The position numbers and the translations under genes are program-made. Below are positions 41,867 through 49,683 of a stretch of 49,683 bases of DNA, piece by piece. The notes under the pieces were generated by a model that saw nothing but the letters and a program-made list of their open reading frames with translations, had not been told where the DNA came from and ran no database searches. The stretch is from Pseudobutyrivibrio sp. Its GTDB lineage: Bacteria > Bacillota > Clostridia > Lachnospirales > Lachnospiraceae. The stretch lies in contig NZ_SVEV01000023.1 of the NCBI RefSeq assembly GCF_015057185.1, forward strand, positions 10,170 to 59,852, written 5' to 3'. The first letter of the stretch is position 1, and the number at the start of each line of letters is the position of its first letter.

Positions 41867-43340
41867 ATTCTCCTACAACCCCATCTGCTATCTCATAAAT
41901 TCCGTCCATGCCCTTGAGGCAGCCTATATCATCTGAGAAAAGAAGGATTGTCCTTCCCATGTCCTTTGATAATTGATGGATCAGCTTTAATATATCCTGC
42001 TTTGATTGGTCATCAATGCCCTTTGTAATGTCATCAAACACGTACAGCTTTGAGTTTTTCAATAAGGCTCTAGCAAATACCAAACGTCGCATTTGCCCTT
42101 CAGTGAAGTCACACTGCTCTGGTGTCATTTTTATTCCACCTTTTTCTTTTACCTGAGGCCACAGTCCCACTACCATTAACGCATTTACGATTCTCTTTTC
42201 CGGTGCCTGTGGATTTCCTATTTGCAAATTCTCTTCTATTGTCTTTTTCAAAACATATGAATCCGCATTTACGTAAGTCAATGTTTTAAATAAAGTATTT
42301 TGACTAATTCTGCTTAGCTCTGTACCATTAATTTTTATTGAGCCACTGTAGTTTCGATTTCTTTTTTGTAAAATGCCAGCAATGGTGGATTTACCAGCCC
42401 CTTCAGGCCCATATATTCCTACCGCTGTACTTCCCTTGATAATCATCGTGGCATTTTCAATCACGTTTTCTGATTCATATTTAAAAGCCACCTTATCAAA
42501 TACTATTCTTACAGGCTCGTTAGGAATTCCATCCTTTCCTTCCTTTGGTTCTCTTATATCAAAAAAACTAAAGAACTCGTCCACTGCCTTGCCACTGATT
42601 ATGCCATCCTGAAGCATATCTGATATTGCAATCAATGGCTTGAACACCTCTATACACAGGTAAAACAGAATCATGGACCACTCTAAGCCTATATGGCTTT
42701 GGCCCAAATCCTTTATGTCGCCAATCAAAGCAAATGAAGCCACCCCATATGAAAACGCCTCTAAAATAGCTTTAATGTATCTGATGTAACTAAAAATTTC
42801 GTATTTACGAACCAGTGCAAACAGTATTATCGCAATTACGATTGCCACAAGAAATACTGTGGCAACAGCAAAATCTATAGCAAAAAGAAGCATAGTCATA
42901 GTGCCTGTGCCTAAAATGGCATAACCCACAATTGGCAAAAACTCGCTATAATACGCTTCTATTAATTCGCAATCTTCAGTTAACAGCTCCCCAACATGAG
43001 TAGTTGTTAAATGGTAAATATATGGATTTCCGATTCTAAGAATTTTCTCGATTACTTCATTTCTGACACAATTAGAAACATCCTCTGCCACAGTTTCCTT
43101 TGAATCAAAAAACAGCTTAACAAAAATAAGACGTGAGCTGACGCTTAGCACAGCAATCAGCGCATAAATAAGACCATGTTGTACACTTAGATGCTGGTAA
43201 TAACAATCAGTTATTAACATAGCAATAGAGCCCGCTAGCACTAAATGTGCTAGCAGGCTTAAAAATTTCCATACTATTTCTTGAATTACTTCAAGAGTTT
43301 GTTGTCTTCCCATAACTCCAAGAAGTCTTGTCTTAATCAT
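41841..43340 (-). CDS. ABC exporter (TMD plus degenerate ATPase domain)
   Basis: 499 aa. Six-helix transmembrane domain (1-270) followed by an ATPase domain (about 275-499). Walker A GPEGAGKST is intact. The Q-loop Gln is replaced (YVNADS), the signature reads FTEGQ in place of LSGGQ, and the Walker B carboxylate pair is DD in YVFDDITKGID (catalytic Glu to Asp). The H-loop His is Ser in LLFSDD. The family is CydD/CydC-like heterodimeric exporters. ATP binding is plausible but normal hydrolysis is doubtful. Forms an operon with the TMD-only gene at 41138. Substrate not predictable. Confidence 0.8.
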   Translation of the reverse strand: MIKTRLLGVMGRQQTLEVIQEIVWKFLSLLAHLVLAGSIAMLITDCYYQHLSVQHGLIYALIAVLSVSSRLIFVKLFFDSKETVAEDVSNCVRNEVIEKILRIGNPYIYHLTTTHVGELLTEDCELIEAYYSEFLPIVGYAILGTGTMTMLLFAIDFAVATVFLVAIVIAIILFALVRKYEIFSYIRYIKAILEAFSYGVASFALIGDIKDLGQSHIGLEWSMILFYLCIEVFKPLIAISDMLQDGIISGKAVDEFFSFFDIREPKEGKDGIPNEPVRIVFDKVAFKYESENVIENATMIIKGSTAVGIYGPEGAGKSTIAGILQKRNRNYSGSIKINGTELSRISQNTLFKTLTYVNADSYVLKKTIEENLQIGNPQAPEKRIVNALMVVGLWPQVKEKGGIKMTPEQCDFTEGQMRRLVFARALLKNSKLYVFDDITKGIDDQSKQDILKLIHQLSKDMGRTILLFSDDIGCLKGMDGIYEIADGVVGEYGKTKVHN

Positions 43341-43368
43341 AAGTCATCCTTCTTTGTGTTGTCCCCAA

Positions 43369-44658
43369 TTACTCGTAACGTAATGCGTCAATAGGATTGA
43401 GCTTGGCTGCCTTGTTTGCTGGGTAGTATCCGAAGAAAATACCGATTGCCATAGAGAAACCTACTGCAATTACAATACTTTCGATTGAAACTACTGCTGA
43501 GTAGCCCATCAGCTTAACAGCAAATCCGCCAAGAGATATTCCAAGCAGAATTCCTATAATACCACCTATAGTACATATTACCACAGATTCGGTAATAAAT
43601 TGTAAACGAATGGAGTTATTTGTTGCTCCAAGAGCCTTTCTGGTACCAATTTCCTTTGTACGCTCTGTGATAGAAACAAGCATAATGTTCATTACGCCGA
43701 TACCACCAACCACAAGGGAGATACCTGCAATTACTGAAAGTGCCAGCTTGATTGTTCCAATCATTGAATTCATGGAATCCATCATTGAAGCCATACTAAT
43801 TACGGCAACCTCATAGGCATCATTTCTAGCATAATAGCTTACATTGAAAAAGTCGCGTAGGGTTGTAGCAAAGGAATCATTATCTGTATTAATTGATGTT
43901 ACCACTGCAAAATATTCATAGCCCTTGTTCTGAGTATGATTAGCTTCTTTTGCTGTAGAAAGAGGTAACATAACATCAGTGATTGGGTTGTCAGATACAC
44001 CAAAGCTAAACTGGCTAGGCACATACTCGTAAACACCCACGATGTAATAGTAATAGTATTTGCCCCCAGCCTGAACTTCGATTTGCTGGCCTATAGCCTT
44101 TTTATTGTTGCCGTCATAAATACGCTCAACAAATTTGTCTGATACCATACAAACCTTATTAGCATTTTCATAATCTCTGTTCAGGAAGAATCTGCCTTCT
44201 ACAAGATCAATGTCATTGAAATCCATGTAGTCCTTGTTGTAGCCGGTGATACTTACATTGGCATTTTTCTTGCCATCTATAACCTTGCCGCTTTGAGCAA
44301 CCTGCTCAGTAATCATGATGTACTGAACATCGTCTTTGTATTTTTCCTTTAATGCATCAAGCATGTCATTAGTAATAAGGTCATCGTCTGTCATGTCTCT
44401 GACATAGCCTCGGCCAAAGCTCATTCCTGACTGTGTGGTCTCTTCATCATGAGACTTTTGTGTAACACCTACCTGAAGGTTGTTAGCACCTAAATTCTGC
44501 ATCTCCGTATTTACCATAAGAGTAATTGAATTACCAACTGTCATAATGGCAATTACGGATGCAATACCAATAATAATTCCAAGCATTGTAAGCAGGGAAC
44601 GCATGATGTTTGCTTTTAATCCTGCTAATGCAACGAGGACGTTTTCTGTAAATAACAT
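43369..44658 (-). CDS. MacB-like FtsX-family ABC permease
   Basis: 429 aa. N-terminal helix (about 15-40: LLTMLGIIIGIASVIAIMTVGNS, the FtsX/MacB signature), a large extracellular MacB-type periplasmic-core domain (40-300) and three C-terminal helices (about 305-415) with TERTKEIGTRKALGATNNSIRLQF, the coupling motif. The start is coupled to the ATPase stop (TAAATG, GGAGG). With the ATPase and the MacA-like adaptor it forms a mechanotransmission exporter of the MacAB/YknWXYZ kind, which in Firmicutes exports or protects against peptides. Confidence 0.9.
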   Translation of the reverse strand: MLFTENVLVALAGLKANIMRSLLTMLGIIIGIASVIAIMTVGNSITLMVNTEMQNLGANNLQVGVTQKSHDEETTQSGMSFGRGYVRDMTDDDLITNDMLDALKEKYKDDVQYIMITEQVAQSGKVIDGKKNANVSITGYNKDYMDFNDIDLVEGRFFLNRDYENANKVCMVSDKFVERIYDGNNKKAIGQQIEVQAGGKYYYYYIVGVYEYVPSQFSFGVSDNPITDVMLPLSTAKEANHTQNKGYEYFAVVTSINTDNDSFATTLRDFFNVSYYARNDAYEVAVISMASMMDSMNSMIGTIKLALSVIAGISLVVGGIGVMNIMLVSITERTKEIGTRKALGATNNSIRLQFITESVVICTIGGIIGILLGISLGGFAVKLMGYSAVVSIESIVIAVGFSMAIGIFFGYYPANKAAKLNPIDALRYE

Positions 44659-45372
44659 TTACTGCACCTCCTTTGCATTTAGCCCCTGCCAATTGCCTTT
44701 GGATTCGCCAATTATATCTCCATCCTTTAATGTGATAATTCGCTCTGTTTCCATAGAAAGCTCTGGAGAATGAGTGATTAAAACAATTGTCTTGCCCTGC
44801 TCCTCATGTAGCTTATGGAAAATGTCCATAATCAATCTACCTGTAGCAGAATCCAAGGCACCTGTTGGCTCATCGGCCAATATAATTGATGGATTGTTTG
44901 CCATTGCTCGAGCTATAGCCACACGCTGTTTTTGTCCACCAGAAAGCTCATCTGGCTTGTGATGCATTCTGTCTGTCATTCCCACCTGCTCCAAAAGCAT
45001 TTTAGCTCTTTGGGTACGTTCAGAACGGGAAACGCCAGCATACATCATTGGCAGCTCAACGTTTTTGAGGGCTGTAGTTCTAGCTATTAGATTATAGGTC
45101 TGAAAAACAAACCCGATTTTTTTATTTCTGAGCGCTGAAAGCTCATGGTCCTTTGCCTTCTCAATATCTACACCATCAAGGTTGTATTCTCCCATTGTAG
45201 GACGGTCAAGGGCACCGATAATATTCATCAGAGTCGATTTACCTGAACCTGACTGACCTACTATCGATACGAATTCGCCTTCTTTAACTGTGAAATTCAG
45301 TCCATGAAGTACCTCGAATTCATTAGGCGTACCGATAAAGAAACTCTTGTGTATATTTCGAAGGTCTAGCAT
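44659..45372 (-). CDS. MacB/LolD-type ABC ATPase
   Basis: 237 aa from ATG 45372 (MLDLRNIHKSF; AAGG 7 nt upstream). A TTG at 45387 with its own GGAGGG also has good spacing, so the start is not settled. All motifs intact: Walker A GQSGSGKST, Q-loop FVFQTYNL, signature LSGGQKQR, Walker B IILADEPTGALD, H-loop VLITHSP. The LolD/MacB group is recognised by TTALKNVELPMMYAGVSRSER. Energises the permease at 43369. Confidence 0.93.
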   Translation of the reverse strand: MLDLRNIHKSFFIGTPNEFEVLHGLNFTVKEGEFVSIVGQSGSGKSTLMNIIGALDRPTMGEYNLDGVDIEKAKDHELSALRNKKIGFVFQTYNLIARTTALKNVELPMMYAGVSRSERTQRAKMLLEQVGMTDRMHHKPDELSGGQKQRVAIARAMANNPSIILADEPTGALDSATGRLIMDIFHKLHEEQGKTIVLITHSPELSMETERIITLKDGDIIGESKGNWQGLNAKEVQ

Positions 45373-45401
45373 TGTATGTCCTTCCAATTTCTATCCCTCC
45401 G

Positions 45402-46910
45402 TTATTCTTCGTACCCTTCATCATAAGTGATGTAGTCTTGAATGTCTGTACTAGGTGCATCAGTAACGATTGCCTCGACTGTCATGCCCTTTTCTAGTCC
45501 ATCGCCCTTAACCTCAACGTAGTAATCACTCTCAAGACCAGTTGTAACTGTAACCTTCTTCTCTGTTCCATCATCATTGATAATGTTTACAAATTTGCTA
45601 CCGTCCTCTGCATCCTGAACGCAGTCATATGGTACAGCAATAACATTTGAAACAGAATCAAGGATTACACTTGCCTTAGCAGTCATACCAACGCGGAATC
45701 TATCATCTGTGCCATCCATAGTGATTTTGATTTTGTAGGTTGCTGTCTGACCTGATGAAGATGCTCCTGTTGCTGCTGCGCTATAAGCACTTGTTGCAGT
45801 CTGTGTTGACACTGAGCTTTCAGATGCTACTGCTACGAAAGAAACAGTACCATTGAATTCCTCGTCACCTGTTGACTCAAAACGAACTGCTGCTGGAAGT
45901 CCTTCTTGAATATTGGCAATGTCATACTCATTAACAGTAGCCTCTACGATAAATCCGCTTGTATCAGCAATGGTAAATACGGTATTACCCTGAGTATAGT
46001 TGTTACCTTCCTCAACATTCATGCTAAGAATGTAACCAGAAATAGGAGCCTCAACTGTTGTTTTCTCCTTGCTCTCATATACGTCGTCGTATGCATCTAC
46101 CTGAGTGTAATTTGTGGCGTAGTCCTGCTTTAACTGTAAAAGCTCAATTTGCTTTTGATATAAAGAAATCTGGTACTGAGCATCCTCTACAGCATCCTCT
46201 CTCTTTTCATAGAGTTCAATAGATACTGGCTCTGCAAGTGCCATAGCGATTGAAGACTGTGAAAGCCATCTTGCCTCTTCGCCTGAACCTGGGAGCTTTC
46301 CAATATCCTCATATTTCTCATAAGCATCTTTTAAGTTGTTATAGATGTCGCGGTTGTCATCAAGATATTTCTGATCCTTTTCCAGCTGAGTAACTAAATC
46401 ATCAATCTTTTTGTTGTAGTCATCGATTGACATAGCACTCTCCATATCGTTGATGTTGTACTGTGCGCTAAGCTCAGCAATCTTTCTGTCATAATCGTCA
46501 CCATCGAATTCAACAACGATTGTGCCGGCCTCAACATAGTCACCAACCTCATAATTAACCTTTGCTACCTTTACGCCTGTGACGCCTGTGCCACCAAGTG
46601 TAGAAGTAACTGTTGTAGTCTCATTTGCTACTAGAGTTCCAGTAACACTAACTGATTTCTGCAAATCCATCTGCTCTACTGTGGCGGTAGTAGGCTGGTT
46701 CATTTGAGCCTCATATGCCTCCATAGCCTGTTTAGCCTTGTACTTCATGTAAAAGACCACAGCTATGATAATAACTACAACTATCACAAGAACCTTATGC
46801 CTCTTGATAAATCCACCGATTTTCTTAAAGACTTTCTTTATTACAGATTCTTTCTTTTCAGAATTATTCTCAATAACAGTAGTCTTTTCCTTTTTGCTGA
46901 ATAGTTTCAT
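45402..46910 (-). CDS. MacA/HlyD-like membrane-fusion (adaptor) protein
   Basis: 502 aa. A cytoplasmic basic head is followed by one membrane helix (about 38-55). The biotinyl-lipoyl-like half LVANETTTVTSTLGGTGVTGVKVAKVNYEVGDYVEAG leads into a coiled-coil hairpin (about 125-260, Lys/Asp/Glu/Tyr-rich). The second lipoyl half is TTVEAPISGYILSMNVEEGNNY; beta-barrel domains EATVNEYDIANIQEG and FRVGMTAKASVIL follow. First gene of the operon with the ATPase and permease; GGGAGG site. In Gram-positives such adaptors connect the exporter to the wall side. Confidence 0.88.
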   Translation of the reverse strand: MKLFSKKEKTTVIENNSEKKESVIKKVFKKIGGFIKRHKVLVIVVVIIIAVVFYMKYKAKQAMEAYEAQMNQPTTATVEQMDLQKSVSVTGTLVANETTTVTSTLGGTGVTGVKVAKVNYEVGDYVEAGTIVVEFDGDDYDRKIAELSAQYNINDMESAMSIDDYNKKIDDLVTQLEKDQKYLDDNRDIYNNLKDAYEKYEDIGKLPGSGEEARWLSQSSIAMALAEPVSIELYEKREDAVEDAQYQISLYQKQIELLQLKQDYATNYTQVDAYDDVYESKEKTTVEAPISGYILSMNVEEGNNYTQGNTVFTIADTSGFIVEATVNEYDIANIQEGLPAAVRFESTGDEEFNGTVSFVAVASESSVSTQTATSAYSAAATGASSSGQTATYKIKITMDGTDDRFRVGMTAKASVILDSVSNVIAVPYDCVQDAEDGSKFVNIINDDGTEKKVTVTTGLESDYYVEVKGDGLEKGMTVEAIVTDAPSTDIQDYITYDEGYEE

Positions 46911-46967
46911 AATCTGAAGCTACCTCCCATAAAAACTTTTTCTAAACACCATTTTCTCTGTTACTTT

Positions 46968-47010
46968 GTCAGCTGTGATTCCCGACTCTGGCGGAAACGG
47001 TCATCTGTGA
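46968..47010 (-). promoter_or_regulatory. Direct-repeat regulatory site upstream of the MacA-like operon
   Basis: Two 11-bp direct repeats on plus, GTCAGCTGTGA (46968-46978) and GTCATCTGTGA (47000-47010), one mismatch, period 32 bp (three turns). They lie between the XRE gene stop and the adaptor start. A tandem response-regulator or activator site is likely; regulator unknown. Confidence 0.5.
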
Positions 47011-47016
47011 CTCCTA

Positions 47017-47226
47017 TTAGTTTTGATCATACTTTAAAATGTCACCCGGTTCGCAATCAAGCGCTTTACATATACCGGCTAAAGTGGAAAACCTAATAGC
47101 ATTTACTTTGTTGTTTTTGATTTTTGACATATTCACATTGGTTATACCTACCTGCTCTGCCAGGTCATTTAATCCAACATGGCGCTTTGTCATCATCAAA
47201 TCTAGTTCGAGCCTAATTTTGCCCAT
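47017..47226 (-). CDS. Small Cro/CI (YozG-like) XRE repressor
   Basis: 69 aa, essentially one HTH domain: MTKRHVGLNDLAEQVGITNVNMSKIKNNKVNAIRFSTLAGICKALDCEPGDIL, the pattern of YozG/HipB-like small repressors. No sensor domain. Upstream lie two TTATCG-N5-CGATAA palindromes (47270-47286 and 47327-47343), good candidates for its own operators. Downstream 106 bp begins the MacAB-like operon, whose control it may share. Confidence 0.85.
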   Translation of the reverse strand: MGKIRLELDLMMTKRHVGLNDLAEQVGITNVNMSKIKNNKVNAIRFSTLAGICKALDCEPGDILKYDQN

Positions 47227-47269
47227 AAATCTACACCATCCCTATATTGTTTCTTATACCATATCCCTC

Positions 47270-47352
47270 TTATCGATAAACGATAATCTTTTTATAGCAT
47301 TACAATTTACGAATGTCAATAATAATTTATCGTAAAACGATAAATTATTATT
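47270..47352. promoter_or_regulatory. Two operator-like palindromes TTATCG-N5-CGATAA
   Basis: Site 1 at 47270-47286 (spacer ATAAA). Site 2 at 47327-47343 (spacer TAAAA) lies in a longer perfect inverted repeat with 15-bp arms (47318-47332, 47338-47352). Centres are 57 bp apart. Site 1 sits in the -35 region of the XRE gene (a TATAAG -10 lies closer to its start), fitting autorepression. Confidence 0.6.
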
Positions 47353-47506
47353 CTTTATGATTATTATCTTGTGTTAATTTAGCATAAGCAGCGCCTTCAA
47401 TGTGCCATTACACTGTTTTTTCACATTTTTGCACCGAATTTTCAACATTTGTTAACTTTTTGTTACTATTTGAACGTAATCTGGGATTATGTCCACCAAA
47501 ATCTGC

Positions 47507-47512
47507 TATAAT
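47507..47512 (+). promoter_or_regulatory. Extended -10 promoter of the P1 peptidase gene
   Basis: TGCTATAAT on plus is a complete extended -10. The leader to ATG 47568 is about 50 nt. The 47353-47500 stretch before it is AT-rich with no other element I can name. Confidence 0.55.
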
Positions 47513-47567
47513 CACTTTGTGTAATTATTGGCTAAACAATGATTTTAGATAAGTTTTGGAGGTTTTT

Positions 47568-48512
47568 ATGAATCTTAAAGAAATTAATATTACTGATTTT
47601 GATAATGTAAGAATTGGACAGGTTGAGGACAAGGACGCCGGCACAGGCATCACTGCTATCATTGCAGAAAAAGGAGCTCCTACAGGGCTTGATATCCGCG
47701 GTGGCGGCCCTGCAAGCCGCGAATCTGGACTAATGGATCCTCTTGCAGCCGCTGAGGTTATTCATGCTGTTATTCTAGGTGGAGGTTCGGCCTTTGGTTT
47801 GGACGCTGCAGGTGGCGTTATGAAGTTCTTATCAGAGCATAAAATTGGATTTCCTGTTGGTGATGTGGTTGTACCTTTGGTGTGCCAGTCTGACATATTT
47901 GATTTAGGCTACAAGCGAAGCGACATTTATCCTGACAGAGAAATGGGGTATATGGCTGCATCAACAGCTTTTGAAACAGAAAAAGGAAATTACAAGGATG
48001 GTAACCACGGCTGCGGATGTGGCGCTACGGTCGGAAAACTTCTTGGCATGGAACGCTGCACCAAATCCGGTGTTGGCAGCTATGCCGTGCAGCTAGGTGA
48101 TTTAAAAGTTGGTGCCATCGTATGCACTAATGCTGTTGGCGATATCTATGACTATAAGAATGGCAAGCGCATCGCAGGTGTCCGCTCAGAAGACGGCAAG
48201 AAACAAAACGACCTATCCTGCGAGGAATTAATGTACGCCATGGCTGAAAACATGCCTGCCACCGATGCACCTACAAACACAACGATTGGCATCGTGCTCA
48301 CAAACGCCAAGTTCAACAAAACCCAACTCTGCAAGCTAGCCGGCATGACCCATGACGCCTACGCTCGTTGCATCCGCCCAGTCCACACTTCCATGGACGG
48401 CGACAGCATCTATGCCATGTCATTAGGCGATGTTTCAGCTCCACTTGATTTAGTAGGAACACTTGCAAACCACGTTATGTGCGAAGCCATTAAGAAATCT
48501 GTGGGGAAATAA
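47568..48512 (+). CDS. P1 family (S58, DmpA-like) aminopeptidase
   Basis: 314 aa from ATG 47568 (GGAGG 5 nt upstream; the in-frame TTG 47556 overlaps that site). Signatures: GTGITAIIAEKGAPTGLDIRGGGPASRES, AVILGGGSAFGLDAAGGVMKFL, GNHGCGCGATVGK, and the autoprocessing region DAPTNTTIGIVLTNA, where the N-terminal nucleophile of the cleaved beta chain arises. The C-terminal part has DGDSIYAMSLGD. The family has Ntn-hydrolase-like aminopeptidases for D- or beta-amino acid peptides; the substrate is unknown. Monocistronic, cytoplasmic. Confidence 0.9.
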   Translation: MNLKEINITDFDNVRIGQVEDKDAGTGITAIIAEKGAPTGLDIRGGGPASRESGLMDPLAAAEVIHAVILGGGSAFGLDAAGGVMKFLSEHKIGFPVGDVVVPLVCQSDIFDLGYKRSDIYPDREMGYMAASTAFETEKGNYKDGNHGCGCGATVGKLLGMERCTKSGVGSYAVQLGDLKVGAIVCTNAVGDIYDYKNGKRIAGVRSEDGKKQNDLSCEELMYAMAENMPATDAPTNTTIGIVLTNAKFNKTQLCKLAGMTHDAYARCIRPVHTSMDGDSIYAMSLGDVSAPLDLVGTLANHVMCEAIKKSVGK

Positions 48513-48538
48513 ATTTTTGAGATGAAACATAATAATTT

Positions 48539-48559
48539 AGGGACCTCACGGTCCCTTTT
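48539..48559 (+). terminator. Terminator of the P1 peptidase gene
   Basis: AGGGACC-TCAC-GGTCCCT stem followed by TTTTATATTG. Confidence 0.85.
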
Positions 48560-48576
48560 ATATTGCAATTTATAGT

Positions 48577-49416
48577 TTAATCAATCAAAAATCTCTTTAG
48601 CATTCTCTCTATCATTTTTATATCTAGTCCATCGTTTTGTGTTTCAAAACTGTATAAAAGATTATTTCCATATACAAATCCATTTTTGTCATATACAGCT
48701 ATCTTATTTACACATAGAGCTGCATACTCAGGATTATCCATCATTCCAAAATGTTCATATATATACGTTTTTCTCTGAACAATATTCAAAGTTGCAAAAT
48801 CTGGATGTAGCACCTTTTCTCCCACCACAACTGTTGGCTCATAAACATATGGAATCCCTTCTTTAAACAGTTTATCAGCAATTATCTTTTCAGATTTAGA
48901 TCTAACCTTTTCGCCTCTTTCTGTATAATATGGCTTTGTTATAGGATGTTTCTCATAGAAAGAATCATTTGCTGGATTTCTTTGGGAGTATCTATCATAC
49001 CATTTGTTGATAAACACTTCATCATCCTCATATTCACTCTCAACTAATGATTTTCTCACTTCGCCTAGGCTATTGTACACACTAAATTTAGGATTATCCC
49101 GATAATAATCTATAACAGGCTGTATAATATCACATCTTTTTTTCATATCCTCAATCAACTGCCTGTCATATTCCCCTTGAGCAAGCATCCTAGCCAACTC
49201 CTGATCCTTCTGTTTTATATATTCTCGTACTTTTCTTGTTTCTCCATCATCTGTCTGGATATGACTACATTTATAGAATTGTGGATATCTCCCCTTATTA
49301 TTTTTGATTTCAAGATGAATACCCGGTGTATAGATTAATGTATTCTCTAATTCTTGTATTTTATGTGCAAGTTCGCTTTTCTCCTGCTCTAAACTCTCTA
49401 AAAATCTATCTTTCAA
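48577..49416 (-). CDS. PD-(D/E)XK nuclease-like protein, paralogue of 17348, with its own palindrome array
   Basis: 279 aa if started at TTG 49416, which has AAGGAG 6 nt upstream. The open frame extends to a GTG at 49461, but that start lies inside the first palindrome of the array and lacks a ribosome site. The N-terminal half is helical (LESLEQEKSELAHKIQELENTL), then the conserved middle (YPQFYKCSHIQ, LARMLAQGEYDRQLIEDMKKRC; cf. AVRLAQKEYDSKVLEAAKKEY in the other copy). The nuclease-like core has RSKSEKIIADKL, IPYVYEPTVV, VLHPDFATLN and KTYIYEHFGMMD. Same architecture as 17348-18151 at roughly one-third identity by eye. Function unknown. The array directly 5' of both genes is the shared feature. 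Confidence 0.7.
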   Translation of the reverse strand: MKDRFLESLEQEKSELAHKIQELENTLIYTPGIHLEIKNNKGRYPQFYKCSHIQTDDGETRKVREYIKQKDQELARMLAQGEYDRQLIEDMKKRCDIIQPVIDYYRDNPKFSVYNSLGEVRKSLVESEYEDDEVFINKWYDRYSQRNPANDSFYEKHPITKPYYTERGEKVRSKSEKIIADKLFKEGIPYVYEPTVVVGEKVLHPDFATLNIVQRKTYIYEHFGMMDNPEYAALCVNKIAVYDKNGFVYGNNLLYSFETQNDGLDIKMIERMLKRFLID

Positions 49417-49453
49417 TGCATACTCCTTGTAATTTTTGTGTCTATAGTGACGA

Positions 49454-49683
49454 ATTACCACTGTAGTTGTCTGTTTTCCTGTTTCGCAGTGGTAATTTAT
49501 TTTTCATTTACCACTGCAGTTGCTCGTTTTCTAGTTCCGCAGTGGTAATATATTTTTTCTTTACCACTGCAGTTGCTCGTTTTCTAGTTCCGCAGTGGTA
49601 ATATATTTTTTTCTTTACCACTGCGGTTGCCTGTTTTCCTACTTTGCAGTGGTAATTCATTTTTTCTTTACCACTGCGGTTGC
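49454..49683. repeat. Palindrome array B, 53-54-bp tandem units
   Basis: Units start (ACCACTG) at 49457, 49510, 49563, 49617 and 49670, a period of 53, 53, 54 and 53 bp, and continue past the window end. Each unit is an inverted repeat TTACCACTGC with GCAGTGGTAA spanning 41 bp (for example 49508-49548), loop about 21 nt with a conserved middle (CGTTTTCTA type), then a 12-13-bp T-rich spacer. Period and pair span match array A (52 and 42 bp), but the arm sequence is different. No variable spacers, so not a CRISPR. Confidence 0.9.

Noticed and set aside
49454-49683. Possible CRISPR array
   Set aside because: Repeats are long inverted pairs, the intervening 12-13 bp are T-rich and nearly the same each time, and no cas genes are near.

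Overview
The window reads as a chromosomal segment of a low-GC, gut or rumen type Firmicute, most likely a Lachnospiraceae member (Butyrivibrio, Pseudobutyrivibrio or Roseburia-like). This is inferred from the AT-rich intergenic DNA, strong AGGAGG ribosome sites, LPxTG/NPxTG surface proteins, a clostripain-type peptidase and gene styles typical of that family; no 16S or other typing gene is present. Almost all genes lie on the minus strand. The only plus-strand genes supported are a glycogen-debranching-type glucosidase (23613-25655) and a P1-family aminopeptidase (47568-48512).

Layout: (1) 1-2387, the 5' part of a serine-rich-repeat surface protein that runs off the window. (2) 2614-16936, surface cluster 1: a large vWA/Cna-B adhesin, an LPFTG backbone pilin, two class C sortases, an unanchored minor pilin, two TasA/camelysin-like proteins with SipW-type signal regions, an NPLTG-anchored protein, a MucBP membrane protein and a single polypeptide fusing a SipW-type signal peptidase to a class B sortase. 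(3) 17348-20952, a PD-(D/E)XK nuclease-like gene preceded by an array of palindromes, then a three-unit, twelve-hairpin structured repeat downstream of a GT2 glycosyltransferase gene. (4) 20953-25700, small regulators, DUF308, DegV and debranching genes. (5) 25740-35124, surface cluster 2, a paralogue of cluster 1 in the same gene order but without any sortase or signal peptidase. (6) 35426-41062, phosphoglucomutase, a membrane-tethered clostripain-family protein, a CDF transporter and an XRE regulator. (7) 41138-47226, an unusual ABC exporter pair, then a MacAB-like operon and a small XRE repressor. (8) 47568-49683, the P1 peptidase and a second PD-(D/E)XK nuclease-like gene, again directly preceded by a palindrome array with nearly the same period.

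How it fits together: the two surface clusters look like composite fibre operons combining sortase-built pili with TasA-like, SipW-processed subunits. The SipW-sortase B fusion sits behind a terminator with its own promoter and could serve both clusters; the two class C sortases may do so as well. Three surface transcription units (serine-rich protein, cluster 1, cluster 2) share a two-copy direct repeat spaced 20-21 bp, placed 8-13 bp upstream of the -35 region, suggesting one common activator.

The best candidates for something undescribed are: the two nuclease-plus-palindrome-array loci; the covarying multi-hairpin array at 18998-19344; and the signal-peptidase/sortase fusion serving duplicated pilus/TasA-like clusters. 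All functional assignments come from reading motifs by eye; no database search was run.
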